Positions 8,270 through 18,057 of a stretch of DNA of 64,000 nucleotides are shown here, piece by piece. Origin of the DNA: Neobacillus niacini. GTDB taxonomy: Bacteria; Bacillota; Bacilli; Bacillales; Cytobacillaceae. Both the position numbers and the translations under genes were made by a program. The notes below the pieces were generated by a model. It was not told where the DNA came from. It searched no databases and saw only the letters and a list, made by a program, of their open reading frames with translations. Position 1 is the first letter of the stretch. Every line of letters begins with the position of its first letter. The stretch is taken from the NCBI RefSeq assembly GCF_030817595.1, contig NZ_JAUSZN010000001.1, positions 3,359,001-3,423,000 of the forward strand, given 5' to 3'.

Positions 8270-9250
8270 ATGGAAAAATTTCATTACGCACCGGAAATTG
8301 CAAAATTAGGACACGTAGCTTTAGTGTCAGCAGATCTTGAAAAATCTTTATGGTTCTTCCGCGACACAATCGGATTAGAAGAAACAGAAGTGGTAGATGG
8401 CGTACACTACTTACGAGCTTGGGGCGACTTCGAACACCATACATTATCAATTACAGCTGGTGAAACTTCTTACATCGATCACATCGGCTGGCGTACAAAA
8501 CGTCGCGAGGACGTAGCAACTTTCGCAAAATTATTAGAAGATGCTGGTACAGAGGTACGTTGGATAGAGGCAGGCGAAGAAGTGGCGCAAGGTGAAGCTA
8601 TCCGCTTCAAATTACCAAGTGGTCACCGCTTTGAACTATACTACGATATGGAAAAAACACCTGCTGATGAATCTCGCAAATCAGTACTTAAAAATCAAAC
8701 ATATAAATCTTGGGCAAAAGGTGTATCTCCACGCCGTATCGACCATGTAAACTTACAAACTTCTCACGATAACGCTGAAATCGTAAAATATTTACAAGAA
8801 GTATTAGGTTTTAAGTTGCGTGAATATTTCGTAAATGCAGACGACGTACAAGTAGCAAGCTGGTTATCAGTAACAAACTTAGTACATGACGTAGCAATCA
8901 TGTCTACATCACGATCAAAAGAACCAAACGAAATGCACCATATCGCTTACTGGTTAGACAACGCTCAAGATTTACTGCGTGCTGCTGACATTTTATGCGA
9001 ATCAGAAGTACAATTCGTTGGTCCTGGTAAACATGGAATTTCTCAAGCCATGTACATTTACGTAAAAGACCCAGGAAGCGGCTTACGTCTTGAAATCTTT
9101 ACAAACGGGTACTTAATCTTCGAGCCAGACTGGGAGCCAGTGAAATGGACTTATGAAGAATATTTGAAAAATGGTTCCGCATACTGGGGTGATCGTCGCC
9201 GCGATGACGTAGATCGTGAAGCACAAGTAAAAGAATTAGCGAAATCATAA
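8270..9250 (+). CDS. Extradiol catechol 2,3-dioxygenase-type enzyme (VOC superfamily)
   Basis: A 326-aa two-domain vicinal-oxygen-chelate protein. The N-terminal module (about 10-130) has lost the metal site. The C-terminal module carries the expected facial triad: His159 (RRIDHVNL), His224 (EMHHIAYWL) and Glu275 (GLRLEIFTNGY), matching His-His-Glu of XylE-type enzymes. It should cleave a catechol between C2 and C3, feeding the hydrolase. It starts after TATGAGGTGAAAATAA; the 89-bp gap after the monooxygenase shows no terminator. A terminator at 9256 closes the unit. The catechol substituents cannot be inferred. Confidence 0.88.
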   Translation: MEKFHYAPEIAKLGHVALVSADLEKSLWFFRDTIGLEETEVVDGVHYLRAWGDFEHHTLSITAGETSYIDHIGWRTKRREDVATFAKLLEDAGTEVRWIEAGEEVAQGEAIRFKLPSGHRFELYYDMEKTPADESRKSVLKNQTYKSWAKGVSPRRIDHVNLQTSHDNAEIVKYLQEVLGFKLREYFVNADDVQVASWLSVTNLVHDVAIMSTSRSKEPNEMHHIAYWLDNAQDLLRAADILCESEVQFVGPGKHGISQAMYIYVKDPGSGLRLEIFTNGYLIFEPDWEPVKWTYEEYLKNGSAYWGDRRRDDVDREAQVKELAKS

Positions 9251-9255
9251 TAACT

Positions 9256-9289
9256 AAACCACCAGTATTCATGACGACGCTGGTGGTTT
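9256..9289 (+). terminator. Terminator after the dioxygenase gene
   Basis: AAACCACCAG pairs with CTGGTGGTTT around a 14-nt loop, followed by a weak T-rich stretch. It separates the catabolic unit from the downstream AbrB-family gene, which is therefore expressed by read-through or its own promoter. Confidence 0.7.
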
Positions 9290-9340
9290 CTTAAGTAATA
9301 AATGTAGTTACGAATATTATCATAGGAAGGGGTGTTACTG

Positions 9341-10390
9341 TTGAAAGCAATGTTAAAGGTGTTAATTTTATCTTTAATTGGCGGTTATATTTTTAGCCTG
9401 CTGCACATCCCTATTCCTTGGATGCTCGGCCCCATTGTTATCGTCATGTTAGCCCAATTTGTTTATAAAGGGCCGCTCAAATGGTCCGGCCAAATGCGTG
9501 ATTTAGGTGTGGTCATGGTAGGTACCGTCATTGGTGTACAATTTAACACCGATTTATTCGGTATGATGGGCTCCATTTTATTTTACATGATCACGCTAAA
9601 CGTTATTTTAATCGGGGGCTCAATCGGCATCGCCTACTTAACGAGTAAATGGGCAAAAATCCCAATGAAAGCTGCAGTATTAGGCGCTATCCCTGGTGGT
9701 TTAGGTCAAATCGTCGTTTTTGCCGAGGAAGAAAAGGTTAAAGAAATTGGCGTTATTTCTTATTTTCAAGTAATTCGGTTATTACTAGTCGTTGTATTCG
9801 TACCGTTTATCGTCGCTGGCCAAGTAATTAGTAAGCATCCAACAGACGTGAAGCTAACGATTAGTTTAGTATTATTAATTGCTCTTGCATGGGTATGCTC
9901 ACATTTAACGAAACGCATCCATTTACCAGTCGCATTTTTCATCACACCGATTATTTTGTTAATTACGCTGCAACTCACAACACCAATCGCCATGCCACAA
10001 GTACCTGGCATATTAATGGACGTCGCACAGCTATTAATCGGCGCCCATATTGGCTTAATGCTCAAGCCACATATGATTAAGCTTCCGGTCCGTGTACTTG
10101 CAGGCGGCATTTTTAGCGCATTCGCACTGATTGCCCTAACCTTCGGCTCAAGCTTCCTAATGTCATTTGCAATAGACACAACATTCGCAACAAGTTTTCT
10201 GAGCACAGCCCCAGGCGGCTTAGATCAAATGGTATTATTAGCTGATGAAGTTAAAGCAGAAGTCTCGCTAGTTTCGATGTTCCAAACGTTCAGGCTTCTG
10301 TTCATCTTTATTTTAATTATGCCTTCAATGAAAATGTTTTACCGTTGGAGAGAAAGAAAGAAATTTTCTGCAATTAAGCAAGCAGTGTAG
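9341..10390 (+). CDS. AbrB-family membrane protein (putative transporter)
   Basis: A 349-aa polytopic membrane protein with about ten hydrophobic segments and two halves that each contain a P-G-G motif (AIPGGLGQIVVFAEE near residue 118 and STAPGGLDQMVLLADE near residue 290). These repeats mark the family annotated as 'AbrB family transcriptional regulator' or 'ammonia monooxygenase'. Both names are misleading: it has no DNA-binding domain and no oxygenase chemistry. Members often sit beside carboxylate or aromatic catabolism genes and may carry substrates. The TTG at 9341 follows GGAAGGGG with suitable spacing; a GTG at 9332 falls inside that ribosome site. Confidence 0.75.
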   Translation: MKAMLKVLILSLIGGYIFSLLHIPIPWMLGPIVIVMLAQFVYKGPLKWSGQMRDLGVVMVGTVIGVQFNTDLFGMMGSILFYMITLNVILIGGSIGIAYLTSKWAKIPMKAAVLGAIPGGLGQIVVFAEEEKVKEIGVISYFQVIRLLLVVVFVPFIVAGQVISKHPTDVKLTISLVLLIALAWVCSHLTKRIHLPVAFFITPIILLITLQLTTPIAMPQVPGILMDVAQLLIGAHIGLMLKPHMIKLPVRVLAGGIFSAFALIALTFGSSFLMSFAIDTTFATSFLSTAPGGLDQMVLLADEVKAEVSLVSMFQTFRLLFIFILIMPSMKMFYRWRERKKFSAIKQAV

Positions 10391-10439
10391 TTAACCATAT
10401 ATAATAGAAGGAATTAACTATTTAAATCCTTTCGAAGAA

Positions 10440-10485
10440 CAAGAAAGGCAATAGCCAGTAGGGTTAGTTGCCTTTCTTTAAAATA
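10440..10485 (+). terminator. Terminator after the AbrB-family gene
   Basis: AAGAAAGGCAA pairs with TTGCCTTTCTT around a 16-nt loop and is followed by TAAAA. It closes the aromatic cluster. The remaining 10486-10693 is AT-rich and shows no gene. Confidence 0.7.
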
Positions 10486-10693
10486 AGTTGTCAATTACAC
10501 TCCAAATGGCTTGAGTGGTGATCGCAGAAATTTACCGAAATGTAACGAACATGATATTTTCATTTGTTTGCATACAACACTTAAGAGTTTTTGGCGAAAA
10601 GAGATATTTGATAATCTAAGAATAACTATTAAAGAAACTATTCCATTTCGTTGTCTAACTATAATAAATTAAAATTAAAAAACTACTAACACC

Positions 10694-12130
10694 TTATCTA
10701 AATACATCCTTATGAATTTGTAATTCTCTATTCTCTATGATGTTCATATACCAATAGGCAGACTTCTTCATTTTACGATTACGATTCTCTTCTAAATTGA
10801 TTTCTACAAGTCCATACCTGTTTTTGTAAGCATTCATTGGTGAAACATTATCTGTGAACGCCCATAGCATAAAGCCTGTACAATTAGAGCCTCTTTCCAC
10901 AGCTTTTAACAACCATTTTAAGTGATCACTAATGAATTCAATCCGGTAATCATCTTGAATAATCCCTTCATCATTCTTGAACCTGAACTCATTTTCAACC
11001 CCCATACCATTTTCCGCAATAAACCATTCGATATTTCCATAGTCTTCCTTCATTCTCATTGCCATATCAAACATAATTCGCGGGTAGATTTCCCATCCAC
11101 GATATGGATTCATTTTCCTGCCAGGAAGATCAAACATTTCATAATAATAGGCAGGATGGAATGGGGTGCTATCATTCCAGGCAGTCGTTCTAGCTTTAAC
11201 ACGATACGGGAAGTACAGATTCAAGCCGACATAATCCACAGTATTTTCTTTTATTATTTGTAACTCATTCTCCGTTGAATCAAATGAAATATCATGCTTT
11301 TCCATTAACTCAAAAAGCTCCGGCGGATATTCCCCTTTAATGGAAGGATCCAAAAAGATGCGATTAAAAAAGAGATCATAAATCCTAGCTGCTTCTATAT
11401 CATGTTTAGCCGAAGAACGAGCGTAAGTGACCTCTGGATTTAATATCACTCCGATTTTAGAACCATATCTTTCCTTATACCCTTTTTGATTAAACAGCTG
11501 AACCACTTTTGCTGTTGCAAGGGCTTTGTTAAAATTCCACTGCATCCATTTTTTTGTATTTTGTTCGAATGGATAGCGAATTGCATCAAGATATACACGC
11601 GTTTGGACGACGATCGGCTCATTGAATGTAAACCAGTTTTTTACTCGATCCCCATACCGCTCAAATACCTTTTCCGAATATTTTACGAATAAGTCCACGA
11701 CATGCTTTGAACCCCAACCGCCATAGGTTTCAAATAATTCACCAGGAAGCTCATAATGTTCCAAACAAATCATTGGTTCAATCCCGTTTTTTAGTAATTC
11801 ATTGATAACCTGATCTGTATAATCCGCATATTCTTCATCGACAATAACACTTTCATAGTCTAACAAAAAACGAGACCAATTGATGGAGGTTCGATAATGG
11901 GTCAGTCCTATTTCTTTCATTAATACAATATCTTCTTTAAAACGATGGTAAAAATCAGTTGCAATCGCTGGACCATAACCATTATGCCAAACATGCTTGT
12001 TATTTTTATACCAGAGATCAAGATACGAATCCTGTTTTGTCTTTTTCCCTGCCCATCCTTCTGTTTGCCAGGCGGAGGCTGCGGCCCCCAATATAAAATT
12101 TCTTGGAATCTTCATTATATCGAAATCCAT
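10694..12130 (-). CDS. GH1 family glycosidase (beta-glucosidase-like), copy 1
   Basis: A 478-aa family 1 glycoside hydrolase. The acid/base glutamate is Glu171 in WFTFNEP and the nucleophile Glu373 in IAENGMG. The aglycone-end loop reads LWAFTDNVSPMNAYKNRYG; it does not show the S-x6-KRYGF phosphate-binding pattern seen in the neighbour at 12225, so an unphosphorylated beta-glycoside is possible. It is closely similar to the GH1 at 26794 (shared PGRKMNP and GVGPA/GYGPA-type segments), suggesting duplication within the locus. ATG at 12130 follows AAGGGGG. A hairpin sits just before the ribosome site with no room for a promoter, so expression probably depends on read-through from 12225. No signal peptide; cytoplasmic. 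Confidence 0.88.
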   Translation of the reverse strand: MDFDIMKIPRNFILGAAASAWQTEGWAGKKTKQDSYLDLWYKNNKHVWHNGYGPAIATDFYHRFKEDIVLMKEIGLTHYRTSINWSRFLLDYESVIVDEEYADYTDQVINELLKNGIEPMICLEHYELPGELFETYGGWGSKHVVDLFVKYSEKVFERYGDRVKNWFTFNEPIVVQTRVYLDAIRYPFEQNTKKWMQWNFNKALATAKVVQLFNQKGYKERYGSKIGVILNPEVTYARSSAKHDIEAARIYDLFFNRIFLDPSIKGEYPPELFELMEKHDISFDSTENELQIIKENTVDYVGLNLYFPYRVKARTTAWNDSTPFHPAYYYEMFDLPGRKMNPYRGWEIYPRIMFDMAMRMKEDYGNIEWFIAENGMGVENEFRFKNDEGIIQDDYRIEFISDHLKWLLKAVERGSNCTGFMLWAFTDNVSPMNAYKNRYGLVEINLEENRNRKMKKSAYWYMNIIENRELQIHKDVFR

Positions 12131-12150
12131 AATCGTTACCCCCTTAAAAT

Positions 12151-12190
12151 AAAAAGGGGATTAATAGATGCCCACTAATCCCCCTTTTAT
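12151..12190 (-). terminator. Terminator/attenuator hairpin between the two GH1 genes
   Basis: On the minus strand AAAAGGGGGATTA pairs with TAATCCCCTTTT and is followed by a T-rich run. It ends within about 10 nt of the ribosome binding site of the GH1 gene starting at 12130, so it can reduce but not wholly block that gene. Confidence 0.75.
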
Positions 12191-12224
12191 CAAAAATTCA
12201 TTTAATATGATGAGTTAAGCTGAA

Positions 12225-14275
<2,051 letters not shown>

Positions 14276-14297
14276 CCTAATCACCTTCTAGGGAAAA

Positions 14298-14330
14298 GGG
14301 TACTCGTTTAAAACATAAACAAGTACCCCC
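14298..14330 (-). terminator. Intercistronic hairpin after the solute-binding protein gene
   Basis: GGGTACT(T)GTTT pairs with AAAC(G)AGTACCC on the minus strand, followed by TTTTCCC. Such partial terminators or mRNA-stabilising hairpins after binding-protein genes allow higher expression of the binding protein than of downstream genes. Confidence 0.65.
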
Positions 14331-14344
14331 TCGATTAAAGTTTT

Positions 14345-15622
14345 TTATTTCAGTTTATATTCTTTACGAACTTGATCTGCAAACTTCTTCAATTCTTTAG
14401 CTGGATCTAAATTTTTCAGATTAATATTATCGGTTACCGGAGTAAACTTTGCATCAATCTCAGCATATGCAGGAATGTATGGAGCAGGCATAACAGTCTT
14501 TCCTTCCTGCAGGATATTCGCTAATGATTCTACATTTTCAGGAGCATTAGCCATAGTGGAAATCTGGTCAGCATTACGTTTAACAGTAGGAACAGCTGAA
14601 ATAATCTTAGCCTGAATATCTTGACCTTTACCTGTTGTTAAGAATTCTAACAATTTGAATGCTTCTTCTGGATGTTTTGTATTCTTGCCGATTCCGATTG
14701 GAAGGTACGCAGCAGGCGAAATGTTTCCTGCTTTACCAGCCGGAATTGGAACAATATCCCACTTAAACTTAGCATTTTTATTATATTCAGCCCAATCCCA
14801 TGGACCCGTAATTTTCATTGCCGCTTTTCCAGTCATGAATAGGTTGGACATTCCTTGTGATTGTGCACTTGTTGGCTGCACATGATATTTGTTAATTAGA
14901 TCACGGGCAAATGTAACGGCCTCAATCGTTTCAGGTGAGTCGATAAGGACTTTCTTGCCATCTTGACTGACAAGTGCTCCTCCATTTGAAGACAATAATG
15001 TACTTAAATAAAAGTTTTCAATACCAAATTGAACTGTTTTTCCATTTTCAACCTTGGTTAATTTTTGAGCAGCAGCTAGGAAATCATCCCAAGTCCAGTC
15101 ATCTTTTGGATATGGAACTCCAGCTGCATCAAACATGTCTTTGTTGTAACCAATCATCTGGGTAGATGCATCACGAATTAAGGCATATTGTTTGCCATCA
15201 ACTTGTCCTAATTCAAGAACATTAGGCATATATTCATCTTTATTGATTTTTTTATCAGACAAATCCACCAATACACCTTTTGAAACAAATTGTCCTACAG
15301 CATTTGGCTGAAGCCAAACTAAGTCAGGCTGGTCCCCACCTGCAGACATGGTTAAAAATTTGTCATTGTACTTATCATATGGAGCATAAACCGGCTTAAC
15401 TTTTATCCCAGGATTTTCTTTTTCAAACTCTTTAAAAATATCACCTTCTAATTTTGTTCCTTCAGGATTGTTATTCCACGTTAAGATCCGAAGTGTGACA
15501 TCTTTTGAACCACCGTTTGAGCTTGTTGTTTCAGATTTAGAACTTGAACAGCCTGATAAAAAAACAGATAGTACAAAAACAAGTGATAACAGCAAGATCC
15601 CTAAACCTTTTTTCTTTCTCAT
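14345..15622 (-). CDS. Sugar ABC transporter substrate-binding lipoprotein (CUT1)
   Basis: A 425-aa extracellular lipoprotein. The signal peptide (MRKKKGLGILLLSLV...) ends in the lipobox LSGC near residue 25 and is followed by a serine/threonine linker. The body is a family 1 solute-binding protein with TFSAGG-type and VWLQPNAVGQF segments. ATG at 15622 follows AGGGGGTATCGATCAA; an upstream extension lacks a ribosome site. It comes after both permease genes, whereas in most CUT1 operons the binding protein is first. Together with 15711 and 16620 it forms an oligosaccharide importer that lacks a dedicated ATPase and would need a shared MsmX-type ATPase encoded elsewhere. Probable cargo: beta-glucoside or galacto-oligosaccharides (inference). 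Confidence 0.9.
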   Translation of the reverse strand: MRKKKGLGILLLSLVFVLSVFLSGCSSSKSETTSSNGGSKDVTLRILTWNNNPEGTKLEGDIFKEFEKENPGIKVKPVYAPYDKYNDKFLTMSAGGDQPDLVWLQPNAVGQFVSKGVLVDLSDKKINKDEYMPNVLELGQVDGKQYALIRDASTQMIGYNKDMFDAAGVPYPKDDWTWDDFLAAAQKLTKVENGKTVQFGIENFYLSTLLSSNGGALVSQDGKKVLIDSPETIEAVTFARDLINKYHVQPTSAQSQGMSNLFMTGKAAMKITGPWDWAEYNKNAKFKWDIVPIPAGKAGNISPAAYLPIGIGKNTKHPEEAFKLLEFLTTGKGQDIQAKIISAVPTVKRNADQISTMANAPENVESLANILQEGKTVMPAPYIPAYAEIDAKFTPVTDNINLKNLDPAKELKKFADQVRKEYKLK

Positions 15623-15710
15623 TTGATCGATACCCCCTAGAATATTATTTGATTGATAAATGTACGCATAAAGAATGAATACTTTTATCTGAAGTAAAAC
15701 CAAAATTCAA

Positions 15711-16598
15711 TCATCCTTTACCACCAGTAGTAGCAATACCTTGGATGAAGTATTTTTGTCCAACAAAGAACAAGATGATCAGCGGCAGGATAATGAGGAC
15801 GCTGGCAGCCATCATCGGTCCCCATGAGATAATTAGGGCACCTTTAAATTGCAAAATCCCTAAAGCAAGCGTGTACATGGAATCATCATTTAAATAAATT
15901 AATGGTCCCAGAAAATCATTCCATGCCCACATAAAGCTTAGCAACGCAACCGTTATAACAGCCGGTACTGATAAAGGCAGGATGATTCTCCAAAAGATTC
16001 CGAAAGTACTGCACCCGTCCAAATAAGCCGATTCTTCGAGTTCTTTTGGTATCGTCTTAAAGAATTGACGAAGCAAGAATATAAAGTAGGCGCTTCCAAA
16101 GAAATGCGGGACAATTAGCGGTAAAAATGTATTTACCCACCCAAGTTTAGAAAAAATCATATACACAGGGATCATAGTTACTTGAGGCGGCAGCATCATC
16201 GTTGCTAATAGTAAAATAAACCAAAAATTACTTCCTTTTGCCTTTATACGGGCAAATCCGTATGCCACTATTGTGGAAGATACCACTGTCCCAACAACGG
16301 TCATTAAAGTTACAATAATGGAGTTCCAATAATATTTTCCAAAACTAACCATCGTAAAAACATCTTGATAGTTTGAAAACTTCCACTCTTTTGGAAGAAT
16401 GGTTGGCGGAAAAGTTAACGCTTCACTCTCGGGTTTTACCGAAGTACCTAATAACCAAAGGAAAGGAAAGATAAATACAATCGATAATCCAACCAACAAA
16501 GCGTAAGTCGCGATTCTTTCAATGATTCTCACCTTTTTTATACTACGCTCTTTTTTAACTCTTATTTTCGAGTCTACTTTTGCTTCAGTTAGTTCCAT
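15711..16598 (-). CDS. Sugar ABC transporter permease, MalG-type
   Basis: A 295-aa inner-membrane permease with six hydrophobic segments. The EAA loop that contacts the ATPase reads EELEESAYLDGCSTFGIFWR near residues 186-205, followed by IILPLS. The N-terminus has a highly charged cytoplasmic tail before the first helix. It is the second permease of the importer, 21 bp after 16620 and 88 bp before the binding protein. Confidence 0.9.
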   Translation of the reverse strand: MELTEAKVDSKIRVKKERSIKKVRIIERIATYALLVGLSIVFIFPFLWLLGTSVKPESEALTFPPTILPKEWKFSNYQDVFTMVSFGKYYWNSIIVTLMTVVGTVVSSTIVAYGFARIKAKGSNFWFILLLATMMLPPQVTMIPVYMIFSKLGWVNTFLPLIVPHFFGSAYFIFLLRQFFKTIPKELEESAYLDGCSTFGIFWRIILPLSVPAVITVALLSFMWAWNDFLGPLIYLNDDSMYTLALGILQFKGALIISWGPMMAASVLIILPLIILFFVGQKYFIQGIATTGGKG

Positions 16599-16619
16599 CC
16601 TTATTTCTCCCTCCCTCTA

Positions 16620-17504
16620 TTACTCATCGAATTCGTAGTATACCTTCTTTCCAAACACTTTAAATTGAATAAGGGTAAAGATTAAGATAATGATAAATAA
16701 AATCCACGCAAGGGCCGAAGCATAGCCCATCTTAAAGAATTTAAAGGCATCTTGATAGAGATAGAATACGTAAAATAGAGATTTGTAGTTTGGACCGCCA
16801 TTCCCGCTTGAGACAACGTATGCCTGTGTGAAAACCTGAAATGATCCGATAAGTCCCATGATTAAATTAAAGAAGATTACGTTTGAAGTCATCGGGACGG
16901 TAACATGCCAGAATTTACGGAGTTTTCCTGCACCGTCTAATTCGGCAGCTTCATATAAAGATGCAGGTACACTTTGAAGACCAGCCAAGTATATGACCAT
17001 CCCTCCACCTGCACCCCATAAGCTCATGATGATCAAGGCAGGCTTAACCATTTCTTCACTTAATAACCAATTTGAAGTTGGCAAATGTAAAAATGACAGG
17101 ACTGCATTTGCTATACCGAAATCAGGCTGGAAAATTAAAATCCATAGCAAGGAGCTTGCGACCGTTGGTACCAATGATGGTAAATAAAATATAGTTCTAA
17201 ATACCCCCATAAACTTTACTTTGGCATTTAATAATACAGCCAACAAGTATCCAACTACTAAACCCAGCGGTACACCCAAAATGGTATAAAATAAAGTATT
17301 CCATAAGGACTGCCAGAATAATGGATCCTCTGAGAATATCTTCTTGTAGTTTTCTATCCCTACCCAATTTGCTGCTCCCAGTCCTGAATAATCAGTAAAA
17401 GACATGTACAAAGAGTAAATCATTGGTCCTGCAGTAAAGATAAAGAAACCAATTAACCAAGGTAAAATGAACATGTAAAATAAAAATGTTCTGGATTTAT
17501 TCAT
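16620..17504 (-). CDS. Sugar ABC transporter permease, MalF-type
   Basis: A 294-aa permease with six hydrophobic segments and an EAA loop YEAAELDGAGKLRKFWHVTV near residues 195-214. It begins the minus-strand sugar-import operon. GGGGGAGG precedes the ATG at 17504. A cre-like sequence (17552-17565) lies about 50 bp upstream, so carbon catabolite control of the operon is likely. Confidence 0.9.
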   Translation of the reverse strand: MNKSRTFLFYMFILPWLIGFFIFTAGPMIYSLYMSFTDYSGLGAANWVGIENYKKIFSEDPLFWQSLWNTLFYTILGVPLGLVVGYLLAVLLNAKVKFMGVFRTIFYLPSLVPTVASSLLWILIFQPDFGIANAVLSFLHLPTSNWLLSEEMVKPALIIMSLWGAGGGMVIYLAGLQSVPASLYEAAELDGAGKLRKFWHVTVPMTSNVIFFNLIMGLIGSFQVFTQAYVVSSGNGGPNYKSLFYVFYLYQDAFKFFKMGYASALAWILFIIILIFTLIQFKVFGKKVYYEFDE

Positions 17505-17551
17505 CTTCCTCCCCCTCTTTCCCGGGTTTTCCCTGAATTTTTATAGTAATA

Positions 17552-17565
17552 TGTAAACCCTTTCA
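17552..17565. promoter_or_regulatory. cre-like site upstream of the ABC importer operon
   Basis: TGTAAACCCTTTCA differs from the cre consensus TGWAARCGYTWNCA at the central G. It is 48 bp from the MalF-type gene, a normal position for CcpA repression. Confidence 0.5.
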
Positions 17566-18057
17566 TAACAAATTAATAAAATGAATTATTCCTCCTCTAG
17601 TTGTTTAGTAGAATTAGAATTTTGTAATTTTCATATCTCTTCCTTAGTTATCTAAAACTAAAAATTAATTAATTACTTTATTTACCTATAATTTAATTAC
17701 TTAATTGTAGATAACCAAATTACTTAACAAACTCATTATACACTCATATTTTTTAAAATGTCTATACTTTTAGTAGAGAAATTTTAAAAATTAAAATTTT
17801 CACTCAACTTAACATCTTGATCCCTTGATATATCTATTTTATTGTTCTAACGATTGTGGTTAGATATAACTAAAGTTACGATATATTCAAATTAACATAT
17901 TTTTAACTTATCGATTACTTAAAAAACATGAAAATATATTGTAATTAATTAATTAAATTGTTAAACTTTTAACTAACAAGCAAACAAACCTTTGTAAAGC
18001 GAAAATGAAGGTGTTTCCAAATTTAATGTTTTACTACTTTATTAGAGGTGGTGCGTA
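17566..18057. other. AT-rich divergent promoter region, importer operon / alpha-galactosidase
   Basis: About 490 bp of very AT-rich DNA with no gene. It must hold the promoters of both units. A palindromic TTATCGATTA (17908-17917) closely matches TTATCGATAA placed at the start of the acetyl esterase transcript (23528-23537), so both may be operators of the LacI-family regulator at 21308 (inference). The ribosome site AGAGGTGG directly precedes the ATG at 18058. Confidence 0.45.

Noticed and set aside
10922..11263. Long open frames antisense to the GH1 genes
   Set aside because: They mirror conserved coding sequence of the GH1 genes and have no ribosome sites or known domains.
17991..18008. 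Second cre near the alpha-galactosidase (TGTAAAGCGAAAATGA)
   Set aside because: The CG centre is shifted by one base relative to the cre consensus.
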